Assembly: GCA_017860555.1 (NCBI GenBank)
Contig: JAGDMJ010000043.1
Location: forward strand, 1 to 12,848
From: Bacteroidota bacterium
GTDB taxonomy: Bacteria; Bacteroidota; Ignavibacteria; UBA10030; UBA6906
Reading direction: 5' to 3'
DNA length: 12,848 bases
Position 1 is the first letter of the stretch, and every line of letters begins with the position of its first letter. Below are positions 7,340 through 12,848 of this stretch, in pieces. The position numbers and the translations under genes are program-made. The notes under the pieces were generated by a model. The model saw only the letters and a list, made by a program, of their open reading frames with translations, was not told the origin of the DNA and ran no database searches.

Positions 7340-7440
7340 CCATAGATGAACACAGATGGAAAGAAGCGGAGGGACACAATATTTGTGTTCAGCTGTGGTC
7401 CTGTTTTCATCCGCCTCAATGCATCTGTGTGCATCCGTGG
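7340..7440. repeat. REP-like intergenic repeat with three copies of a TCTGTGT/CATC/GTGG motif
   Basis: The gap between two convergent genes holds three related motifs. One is on the minus strand (7340-7360, reading CCATCTGTGTTCATCTATGG after reversal). Two are on the plus strand: TTTGTGTTCAGCTGTGG at 7382-7398 and CATCTGTGTGCATCCGTGG at 7422-7440. The outer copies form an inverted repeat: GATGAACACAGATG (7345-7358) against CATCTGTGTGCATC (7422-7435), with one mismatch, so the transcript could fold into a long hairpin on either strand. The last copy ends directly at the cupin stop codon. Similar CTGTGTTCATCTGTGG strings are, to my knowledge, scattered in intergenic DNA of many environmental bacteria. 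The role could be mobile-repeat remnant, terminator or mRNA stabiliser. Confidence 0.55.
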
Positions 7441-7758
7441 CTAGACTCTTACTTTGTGTACTAACATTACAAACGGCTCCTCGAACGGATTATGCGGGTC
7501 AAGGCCGCACTCCGCATCCGAAAAATGGATGGTGCCGGGCTCAAGCGTGACCTTCCCACCTTCCGGCGATGTGATCATCCCCTTCCCGCGCAATGGCGTC
7601 AGAGTAACCTCAAACCCGGGATGTTTATGCATCGGTATTCCCGATCCGGGGGCAAGGCAGAGCATAATGACACGCACCTGCTCTATACTGTAGATCGGGA
7701 CATGAATCGCTTTTCCCTCTTCGAATTGCTCAAGCTCACGCAGATTTCTATGTTCCAT
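7441..7758 (-). CDS. Small single-domain cupin protein
   Basis: The 105-residue protein is one cupin barrel. Motif 1 reads GSGIPMHKHPGFEVTLTP with metal-binding candidates H44, H46 and E50. Motif 2 reads GGKVTLEPGTIHFSDAE with P74, G75 and H78. The three histidines and the glutamate needed for a divalent metal site are all present. Single cupins of this size range from dioxygenases and isomerases to ligand-binding proteins, so no substrate can be named. The ATG at 7758 follows a strong AAGGAGAGG. It is downstream of the methyltransferase with a 133-base gap that contains two dyads, so it probably has its own promoter or is separately controlled. Its stop abuts the repeat element at 7440. Confidence 0.85.
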   Translation of the reverse strand: MEHRNLRELEQFEEGKAIHVPIYSIEQVRVIMLCLAPGSGIPMHKHPGFEVTLTPLRGKGMITSPEGGKVTLEPGTIHFSDAECGLDPHNPFEEPFVMLVHKVRV

Positions 7759-7779
7759 GGTGTAGACCTCTCCTTATTT

Positions 7780-7797
7780 ATCGTGTGAGGGCACGAT
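7780..7797. promoter_or_regulatory. Dyad ATCGTG-N6-CACGAT upstream of the cupin gene
   Basis: A perfect six-base inverted repeat with a six-base spacer lies 22-39 bases before the cupin ATG, just ahead of its Shine-Dalgarno. The position suits an operator overlapping the transcription start or a small 5' hairpin. No regulator can be assigned. Confidence 0.3.
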
Positions 7798-7843
7798 CTC
7801 TTGTGTCCCGGCCGGTTGGGTCCGGCATCCATTCCGAAACCGT

Positions 7844-7866
7844 TTTCAGATCAGGCTGATCAAAAA
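7844..7866. promoter_or_regulatory. Imperfect dyad TTTCAGATCA-GGC-TGATCAAAAA
   Basis: The arms match at eight of ten positions around a three-base centre, in the gap between the methyltransferase stop and the cupin start. On the minus strand the T-run precedes the stem instead of following it, so it does not look like a rho-independent terminator for the methyltransferase operon. An operator or promoter element for the cupin is possible. Confidence 0.25.
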
Positions 7867-7891
7867 GAACCGCAAGTACCTGCAGGATCGC

Positions 7892-8695
7892 CTATGTGCG
7901 TTCTCCCTCCCCCTGTCGCCCCAGCACGACGAGATCACCGGAGGTCGTCGCATCATACGGCTCCATGGCGATGCTGCCGAAGGTCTGCACCTCGTCGAAC
8001 CCCGCCCGGACAAGCATCGCGCTGAGCTCGCTGGAACGCACGGGGCGCAATTCCACCGATTGGGTCTGTTCCTGCCCGCCGCTCCCGGGTGGCGGCTCTG
8101 TTCGAATCGTGAAGCGAATAGTGTCGTCCAGGTACTCATAGGAACGGATGAACGTTCCCCGCGGAGTTTCTCGAACACTCTGCGTATGAGGCCGGTCCAG
8201 GAGGATACGATCATAGTTCAGGACCTGGGCAAAGAGGATGCCTCCGGGAACAAGAAGCCGTGCAAAGGATTCCAGCGTTGCGCCGAGTTCTTGCTTCGTC
8301 AGCAGATGGGCAAGCGTGTTCCCCATGCAGAACACGGCGTCGAACCGTTCGCCGAGCCGGGCCGGAAGCCCCGCAAACTGGGATTGCACGGTGCGGATAT
8401 CGAGCCCCAGTTGGGCGGTATGCCTGGCAAGTTCTTCAAGCATGCGGCCGGAAATGTCCACCGCAGTCACCCTCACGCCAAGACTCGCAAGCACGATGGA
8501 ATGAAACCCGGTCCCGCATCCCGCGTCCAGCGCGGACCCGATGCGGTAACGCTGCACGAGCAGGCGGAAGAAAGGTTCCTCCCGCACGAACCGCTTTTCC
8601 ATCGCCGTCATTACGTCATACTCCGGGGCGAGACGGTCGTAGAACTCCTCGACGGAGTGGAAACCTGCGGCGCGAGGTTCAATCATTTGGTCCAT
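7892..8695 (-). CDS. Class I SAM-dependent methyltransferase
   Basis: The 267-residue protein has a Rossmann-type methyltransferase fold. Motif I is ALDAGCGTGFHS at 55-66 (SAM-binding glycines), the acidic end of strand 2 is VTAVD with D80, the post-motif region is AVFCMGNTLAHL at about 120-131, and LLVPGGILFAQVLN at about 147-160 is the usual strand-5 region. The N-terminus FYDRLAPEYDVM is typical of small-molecule N- or C-methyltransferases related to the glycine/sarcosine and ubiquinone/menaquinone groups; the substrate is not readable. The start at 8695 has a strong AGGGGAGG nine bases upstream. It overlaps the end of the polyferredoxin gene by 17 bases, so the two are translationally coupled and probably belong to one pathway under the Rrf2-type regulator. 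Confidence 0.9.
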   Translation of the reverse strand: MDQMIEPRAAGFHSVEEFYDRLAPEYDVMTAMEKRFVREEPFFRLLVQRYRIGSALDAGCGTGFHSIVLASLGVRVTAVDISGRMLEELARHTAQLGLDIRTVQSQFAGLPARLGERFDAVFCMGNTLAHLLTKQELGATLESFARLLVPGGILFAQVLNYDRILLDRPHTQSVRETPRGTFIRSYEYLDDTIRFTIRTEPPPGSGGQEQTQSVELRPVRSSELSAMLVRAGFDEVQTFGSIAMEPYDATTSGDLVVLGRQGEGERT

Positions 8696-9875
8696 ACTGC
8701 GGCACCTCCCCTCTGAAATGCTGATACAGCGGCGAGTGCAACTCGTTGAATCGCCGCTGATATTCCTGCTGCGAGATGCCGTTCTGCCAGTGCCCGCTCA
8801 GCATGGCTATTCCGGTGACGGCCACAAAAAGGGCGGCGACCAGGGTTCCAAGAACCCAGAATGGCACAGCGCGCCCCTGCGCGCGTGCGCGTACTTCAAG
8901 CGTGTTCTTGACCGGACAGGCCTGCACGCAGGCAAAACAGCTCGTGCACTCGTCACTCCAGACCCGGCCGGCTGTGTGTACCTTGATGTTTGCCGGGCAT
9001 GCCTTCGTGCAAAGCTCGCAGTCGATGCATGTCGATGCCGTCCTTGTGACTTTCAGCGGGCTGAACCACCCGACGATGCCAAGCAACGCACCATACGGAC
9101 AGAGAAAACGGCACCAGAAATTCTTCACAAAGACCGACAGCAGCATCAGGAGGCCGATGGTCCAGAGCGCCGTGCCGGAGATTTCTGCAAAGAAGAGATA
9201 CATCTTGATATCAGCTACCCTGTTGTACGGACTGTAGATGAATCCAGCAAGAGCCCCGACATCCATCTGGACGATCGACCAGACGAAGAAGAACAGGAGG
9301 AGATACTTGATCGAACGGAGAGGGTAATCCAGCCACCGAGGAACTGTCCAGTTCCTCCTGAAGAGTTTCTGCCCGAGCATCCAGAGAGATTCACTGAGCG
9401 TGCCGACGGGGCAGAGCCAGCTGCAGAACGCTTTCTTGACAACCAGGCTGACTCCGACGATCGCCAGCACGATGAAAAGGCCGGAAGGATGGATCGTGTT
9501 AATGATGCCCGTGTGCATCCAGTACTTGAGGCTGATCAGCGCGCTGATGGGAAGAAATCCCTCCACGCCCGGTGGACGGGGATAGAACGATTCCTGTCCG
9601 CCCGATGCTCCCCACGACATGAAGAGGTAGAACTCGATCCCGATCCAGATGCAGAGAAGAGCAAAGGCATACTGCACCGCGGAGCGTTGATATTGTGAGT
9701 CATCGCTCAGCCGCAACATGATACGTTTGTACCAGACAGTCTCGTGACGGTAAGCCGGCTTTGGTTTTCGGAGTTCGGGCAGAAGCTTTTTGATGCGGGG
9801 CCTTCCGTCGGGCTGCACCTCCCTGAACCGTTCCCCGGCAGAACCGGGGACGGCGTATTCATTCAGGACTTTCAT
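8679..9875 (-). CDS. Membrane-bound polyferredoxin, NapH/NosR-like 4Fe-4S protein
   Basis: The 398-residue integral membrane protein has about five hydrophobic segments (about 66-86, 131-147, 187-208, 232-253, 338-359). Two CxxxCP motifs follow segments 2 and 4: C151-SWL-CP and C255-RFL-CP, the hallmark of NapH/NosR/CcoG-type proteins. A two-cluster ferredoxin domain follows, CIDCELCTKACP (C283, C286, C289, C293) and CTSCFACVQACP (C310, C313, C316, C320), so two [4Fe-4S] clusters are expected on the cytoplasmic face. The family passes electrons between the quinone pool or cytosol and periplasmic or membrane enzymes. A roughly 40-residue polar tail after segment 5 (YQRRFNELHSPLYQHFRGEV) would lie in the periplasm. 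There is no flavin or catalytic domain as in NosR. It follows the Rrf2 gene by 119 bases and overlaps the methyltransferase; the redox partner is unknown. Confidence 0.88.
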   Translation of the reverse strand: MKVLNEYAVPGSAGERFREVQPDGRPRIKKLLPELRKPKPAYRHETVWYKRIMLRLSDDSQYQRSAVQYAFALLCIWIGIEFYLFMSWGASGGQESFYPRPPGVEGFLPISALISLKYWMHTGIINTIHPSGLFIVLAIVGVSLVVKKAFCSWLCPVGTLSESLWMLGQKLFRRNWTVPRWLDYPLRSIKYLLLFFFVWSIVQMDVGALAGFIYSPYNRVADIKMYLFFAEISGTALWTIGLLMLLSVFVKNFWCRFLCPYGALLGIVGWFSPLKVTRTASTCIDCELCTKACPANIKVHTAGRVWSDECTSCFACVQACPVKNTLEVRARAQGRAVPFWVLGTLVAALFVAVTGIAMLSGHWQNGISQQEYQRRFNELHSPLYQHFRGEVPQYGPND

Positions 9876-9950
9876 GAAGCATCCATCTTCAAGATTGATT
9901 CTCCGCCGCCAGGGATTCTCCCCTCAGTCGCGCGAGCAGCGGACGGTGTT

Positions 9951-9976
9951 TATTTGAGATGATTTTGTCTGAAATA
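9951..9976. promoter_or_regulatory. Candidate Rrf2-family operator upstream of the polyferredoxin gene
   Basis: TATTTGAGA-N8-TCTGAAATA is a dyad with eight of nine matching arm positions, 76-101 bases before the polyferredoxin start, in an AT-rich patch within otherwise GC-rich DNA. The same pattern occurs at the promoter of the Rrf2 gene (10458-10482), agreeing at 19 of 25 aligned positions. The repeat is seen in the sequence; binding by the Rrf2-type protein is inferred from position and symmetry. Confidence 0.45.
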
Positions 9977-9994
9977 GGCCCAGGCAACAACCTG

Positions 9995-10444
9995 TCAGTC
10001 TTGCGCTGACACCGCCTGGCGATATTCCGGTTTCTTCATCGCCCTGGCCATGTCGGCAATGTTTCTCCCCACGAGCATCTGGTAAATACCCTCCCTCAAC
10101 TGACTCCACTTTTCATGTGCGGAACAGGGATTCTTGCCGGAGCATTCGGGAAATCCCAGAACACAGGTCTGTGTGAAATCCGCCCCGTCGATCGCATCGA
10201 CAATGTGAAAAAGGGTAATCTCCTTTGACGGCATATCGAGGGCAAAACCGCCGGTCGGCCCCTTATGCGAGGAAAGCAGCCCCTTCCGCGTCAGATCTTG
10301 AAGGATCTTCCCGAGGAAGTGATACGGGATCTTCAGAGCCTTCGCCAGTTCCTTGATGGGGGTCATCTCCCCGGAGGGTTTCAGCGCCAGGTAAAGGACT
10401 GCCTGCAAGGCATATTCACACTGACGACTGAAGATAAGGCTCAT
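9995..10444 (-). CDS. Rrf2-family transcriptional regulator, likely Fe-S sensing
   Basis: The 149-residue protein begins with the Rrf2 winged helix-turn-helix (MSLIFSRQCEYALQAVLYLA, then LAKALKIPYHFLGKILQDL and KGPTGGFAL, about 1-70). In the sensor region three cysteines, C94, C101 and C107 (CVLGFPECSGKNPCSAH), are spaced like the [2Fe-2S] or [4Fe-4S] ligands of the IscR/NsrR branch, so it probably responds to redox state, nitric oxide or iron-sulfur status. Which signal cannot be told. AGGA stands four to five bases before the ATG. A TATAAT box lies at 10456-10461 (minus strand) and a dyad shared with the downstream gene overlaps it, pointing to autoregulation. The next genes in the same direction, polyferredoxin and methyltransferase, are the likely regulon. 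Confidence 0.92.
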   Translation of the reverse strand: MSLIFSRQCEYALQAVLYLALKPSGEMTPIKELAKALKIPYHFLGKILQDLTRKGLLSSHKGPTGGFALDMPSKEITLFHIVDAIDGADFTQTCVLGFPECSGKNPCSAHEKWSQLREGIYQMLVGRNIADMARAMKKPEYRQAVSAQD

Positions 10445-10455
10445 AAATCCTGTGA

Positions 10456-10507
10456 ATTATATCAGAGTATTTCGTCTTAAATTAACATTCGCCTCTATAA
10501 AAGTCAA
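10456..10507 (-). promoter_or_regulatory. Promoter and operator of the Rrf2-family gene
   Basis: On the minus strand a perfect -10 hexamer TATAAT (plus 10456-10461) lies 12 bases before the ATG, and a TTGACT (plus 10502-10507) lies 17 bases before a weaker TAATTT (plus 10479-10484), so two overlapping promoters are possible. Plus 10458-10482 reads TATATCAGA-N8-TCTTAAAT, which matches the dyad at 9951-9975 at 19 of 25 positions and covers most of the -10 box. A repressor bound here would block its own gene. The match is seen in the sequence; its function is inferred. Confidence 0.45.
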
Positions 10508-10538
10508 GCAAAATAAATGGAAAACGGGTGTGAGGAGC

Positions 10539-11750
10539 CTAGTGCCCAACCAGATCGCTGACGAGCTTGAGATCATCAAAGACGAGCCGGGTGATCAGGA
10601 ATTTCTTCCGCACCTCCTCTTTGGCCTTCACTCCAATTTCCTCCGCCATCTTCGGTTCGCGGAGCACGCGCAGCACCCGGTCGGCACAGCCTCTCAAATC
10701 ATGAGGGTCAACAAGGAAACCCGTCTCTCCATCTATGATCTGCAACGGGATCCCGCCGACGTGTGATGCGATCACCGGTTTTCCTTTCCAGAGTCCCTCG
10801 GTTACCGTCAGGCCAAATCCTTCGCGGATCGATTTCTGGATGATCGCCGCGGCGCTTCGTTGCAACGCATTCACCATCGTGTTGTTTTCCACCGAGATCA
10901 GGATAAGCTCCCGGTTGTCGATCAGCTCTTTCGCGCGCTGCTGCACCTCATCGTAGATCACCATCCCTTCCGGATCGTCGGACGCCATGCTTCCACACAG
11001 CACCAACCTGCAATCAAACTCCTTCCTGACCATTTTGTACACCTCGATGACCCCCAGGGGATCCTTCCACTTGTCGAATCTTGAGATCTGGGTGATGAAA
11101 GGCTTGTCCGTGGGAACATTGTAGGTCTTCAAGATCTCCGTGATCTGATCCGGCGTGAGGTCCTTGTTCTTCAGCGAAAGAGGATCGATCACGGGCGCGA
11201 TCACACGCTGGTCCACGTGCAGATCGTCTTTCTTGTACATCTCATGCGAGACGATCGCCGTATTGTATCGAAGAATGAATCTCTTCAGGAATCGCCAGAG
11301 TTCCGGATTGGGATGCGAGAGATCCACATGGCAGCGCCAGACCCACGGCTGGCTCTTCTTGTAGTACTGAATCATCGGGAGCGGCTGGGGATCGTGGATG
11401 ATCACCACATCCGCATCGATCTTGCAGTACGAGGCAAAATCCTCGTTGGTCTGCTGGTACAAGTCCTTTTTCACATCCGTCAGGGTGATCTCGTCTCCCT
11501 GAATGGCGTTGTGGAATTCTTTCGTGATGTTGAAGAAGTCCGGCGTGCCGCGCATGATCCGCCAGTCGGCGCTGATACCGGCGTCGTTCATCAACGGGAT
11601 CAGCGTATAGAGCATCTCTGCGACGCCGCCGCCGTAATATGTGGAATTCACGTGGAGCACTTTCACTCCGTAGAGCCCCCGTGCCGCGCGATAGATATCG
11701 GCAAGGACCTTGTCCCCCACAACGTCCCTGAAATCATCCAGCGTGTACAT
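10539..11750 (-). CDS. treT: Trehalose glycosyltransferring synthase (TreT), GT4 family
   Basis: The 403-residue protein is close to the usual TreT length. The N-terminal half carries the signature region VNSTYYGGGVAEMLYTLIPL (34-53) and FFNITKEFHNAIQG (72-85), which matches archaeal and bacterial TreT proteins. The C-terminal half has the GT4 donor site: R224 and K229 in ISRFDKWKDP, and E310 with E318 in REGFGLTVTEGLW, followed by GKPVIASHVGGIPLQI. TreT reversibly makes trehalose from NDP-glucose and glucose in the cytosol. A related GT4 enzyme with another acceptor cannot be fully excluded, but the treY neighbour supports trehalose. AGGGAGG six bases before the ATG is a strong ribosome site and lies inside the upstream short frame, whose stop is 17 bases into treT, so translation is probably coupled. 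Confidence 0.9.
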   Translation of the reverse strand: MYTLDDFRDVVGDKVLADIYRAARGLYGVKVLHVNSTYYGGGVAEMLYTLIPLMNDAGISADWRIMRGTPDFFNITKEFHNAIQGDEITLTDVKKDLYQQTNEDFASYCKIDADVVIIHDPQPLPMIQYYKKSQPWVWRCHVDLSHPNPELWRFLKRFILRYNTAIVSHEMYKKDDLHVDQRVIAPVIDPLSLKNKDLTPDQITEILKTYNVPTDKPFITQISRFDKWKDPLGVIEVYKMVRKEFDCRLVLCGSMASDDPEGMVIYDEVQQRAKELIDNRELILISVENNTMVNALQRSAAAIIQKSIREGFGLTVTEGLWKGKPVIASHVGGIPLQIIDGETGFLVDPHDLRGCADRVLRVLREPKMAEEIGVKAKEEVRKKFLITRLVFDDLKLVSDLVGH

Positions 11751-12072
11751 GCTGTGCCTCCCTGAGCATGGTAAGTAAATGTCTCATATCACTGTCAGAC
11801 CGTACCGTATATCGCGCTTTGGAGGCCTTGAGACCGACCCCTTCTCCATCACGACCGTAGTACAGAAGAGGGACCACGGCTCGCTCCAGAATGCGCACCA
11901 GGATATCATCAAGCGAGGATTCCGTTTGCTGCGACCAGGTCCGGATGCGCGGCATCAGCACCTTGCGGAGAACTGTGACCAACGCAAGGCCTGTCAGCTC
12001 GGCCCCCGAAAAAATGATGTAGTCCAGCACCGTATTGCCGTAGAACGATCTACCCGTAAGATCTTCAATCAT
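11734..12072 (-). CDS. Truncated MscS-like mechanosensitive channel N-terminus
   Basis: The 112-residue frame begins with ATGA overlapping the treY stop and ends 17 bases into treT. Residues about 10-35 (FYGNTVLDYIIFSGAELTGL) form one membrane helix; 36-75 (VLRKVLMPRIR...TESSLDDILVRILERAVVPLLYYG) match the linker and the start of the next helix in many MscS-family channels. After LYYG the resemblance ends: the last 40 or so residues (RDGEGVGLKASKAR...) are polar and lack further helices, and the beta domain that forms the pore vestibule is missing. The space before treT is too short for the rest of the channel in any frame, so this looks like an internally deleted remnant kept as a coupling frame. 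It could be a genuine small membrane protein, but channel function is not expected. Confidence 0.5.
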   Translation of the reverse strand: MIEDLTGRSFYGNTVLDYIIFSGAELTGLALVTVLRKVLMPRIRTWSQQTESSLDDILVRILERAVVPLLYYGRDGEGVGLKASKARYTVRSDSDMRHLLTMLREAQHVHAG

Positions 12073-12848
12073 TGCTCAACCGATGATGTGAGAAGCGCAA
12101 CAGGAAAATCGGCCAGCGCATCCGCCACAAGGATGCCCCCGGAAGAATTCACCTGGCGCCCGGTCATGACATTCGTCCACCGTTGCGGCGCGCCCGGGAT
12201 GGCAAGCCGCGTGCCGCGCCAGACTTTTTCTCCCACCGGGGGAGTCGCGGCATCAACGACCCGGGTCAACAGCCTGGGTACTACGGTCAAGCTCCACTGC
12301 GAGCCCTTCCGCCGCGCAAATGAGACCACGTTCCCCGCAAGGTCACCCCCAGGCTCAACGGGAAGATATTCCCCCGAAGCAAATAACTCGCTCATGGTCG
12401 CACGGAGGTGCAGGCTTCGGTAGATGACGAAAAGCTTGATCCTTCCATCTTCCTTGTTTGCCAGCAGGTCCTTCAACAATTGTTCGATGTTTGCCTGCTC
12501 GCCATGGCGGATCTGCAGGAGATATCCCTCGCGCCGGGAGTAGTCCACCGGTCTGCGGTTGTCCGGGTCCACCAAACTGAAATCCCAGAGCTCCGTTCCC
12601 TGATAGAAGTCAGGGACTCCCGGCGACGTAAGCTTCAAAAGCACCTGTGAGAGCGAATTCCAGATCCCGTACGGGGTGATTTTCCTGGTGAAGGCAGCAA
12701 AATCCTTCACAAACTGATTGCTGTCGGTCCGCTCCAGGATGGCGCCGACAAAGGCAAGCAGTCCATCCTCGTATTCCTTGTCCGGTTTGAGCCACGCGGT
12801 ATACAATTTCGCTTCGCGCACCGCTTTGATCATGTACTCCTTTATCCT
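12069..12848 (-). CDS. treY: Maltooligosyl trehalose synthase (TreY), C-terminal part, 5' end outside window
   Basis: The frame is open to the right edge and shows 259 residues. Key stretches are KEYMIKAVREAKLYTAWLKP, LKLTSPGVPDFYQGTELWDF and SLVDPDNRRPVDY, a signature of GH13 TreY enzymes. After these comes the C-terminal beta domain with WSLTVVPRL and the typical ending FPVALL. TreY converts the reducing end of maltodextrins or glycogen branches into a trehalosyl unit by intramolecular transglucosylation; TreZ then releases trehalose. The catalytic GH13 residues lie upstream, outside the window. Its stop overlaps the ATG of the next short frame by four bases (ATGA), implying coupled translation towards treT. 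treZ or other alpha-glucan genes might lie upstream; that cannot be seen here. Confidence 0.92.
   Translation of the reverse strand, partial: RIKEYMIKAVREAKLYTAWLKPDKEYEDGLLAFVGAILERTDSNQFVKDFAAFTRKITPYGIWNSLSQVLLKLTSPGVPDFYQGTELWDFSLVDPDNRRPVDYSRREGYLLQIRHGEQANIEQLLKDLLANKEDGRIKLFVIYRSLHLRATMSELFASGEYLPVEPGGDLAGNVVSFARRKGSQWSLTVVPRLLTRVVDAATPPVGEKVWRGTRLAIPGAPQRWTNVMTGRQVNSSGGILVADALADFPVALLTSSVEQ

Noticed and set aside
7844..7866. Rho-independent terminator of the methyltransferase operon
   Set aside because: The stem is short and AT-rich, and on the minus strand the T-run lies before the hairpin, not after it.
8718..9698. Long open frame on the plus strand (326 codons) opposite the polyferredoxin gene
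   Set aside because: It mirrors a clear membrane/ferredoxin gene, its product is a charged, low-complexity sequence without domains, and there is no ribosome site. It is a GC-driven antisense shadow.
1..12848. CRISPR array, tRNA, rRNA, transposase or prophage genes
   Set aside because: No evenly spaced direct repeats, no tRNA-like cloverleaf or rRNA sequence, and no integrase or transposase motif was recognised on reading both strands.

Overview
The window reads as a chromosomal segment of a moderately GC-rich bacterium of the Bacteroidota/Ignavibacteriota (FCB) kind. The best clue is the small secreted protein at 6801-7322, which ends in a textbook type IX secretion sorting domain (NYPNPFNPTT...GQEV..L....PG.Y...LNA..L.SG.Y.YRL). 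Its neighbour at 6027 carries a 'SYQGILTDS..P.DGTYTITFRLYD' module that I associate with Ignavibacteria-like genomes. The exact lineage is an inference.

Layout. (1) 1-5812, minus strand: a signalling block. A NarL-type response regulator (5812-5099) is followed, after 134 bases, by a tight run of a soluble REC-PAS-histidine kinase (4964-3294), an NtrC-type sigma-54 activator (3261-1843) and a multi-PAS/GAF sensor that leaves the window on the left (1808-1). (2) 5813-6026: a divergent control region holding a perfect CRP-like palindrome, TGTGA-N6-TCACA. (3) 6027-7322, plus strand: two secreted-protein genes. The first has lost its natural C-terminus through a reading-frame break; its tail persists in another frame up to 6786. 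(4) 7323-7440: a convergent gap holding a small repeat element with three copies of a TCTGTGT-N-CATC-N-GTGG-like motif. (5) 7441-10444, minus strand: an Rrf2-family regulator, a membrane polyferredoxin of the NapH/NosR type, an overlapping SAM methyltransferase, then a small cupin. (6) 10539-12848, minus strand: trehalose metabolism. treY (3' part), a truncated MscS-like channel N-terminus and treT are joined by overlapping ends.

How the parts work together. The signalling genes look like one system in which the kinase REC and PAS domains sense or integrate input and the NtrC-type protein drives sigma-54 promoters. The target promoters were not recognised here. TreY works on alpha-glucan ends on the way to trehalose, and TreT makes trehalose from NDP-glucose and glucose, so two routes lie side by side. 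An osmotic channel remnant between them fits an osmoprotection theme.

The most interesting new observation is a shared operator-like dyad. One copy (9951-9976) lies just upstream of the polyferredoxin gene and the other (10458-10482) lies over the -10 element of the Rrf2 gene; they agree at 19 of 25 positions. This suggests an autoregulated Rrf2 regulon with its own box. I found no tRNA, rRNA, CRISPR array or insertion sequence, and no gene-free stretch longer than about 215 bases.
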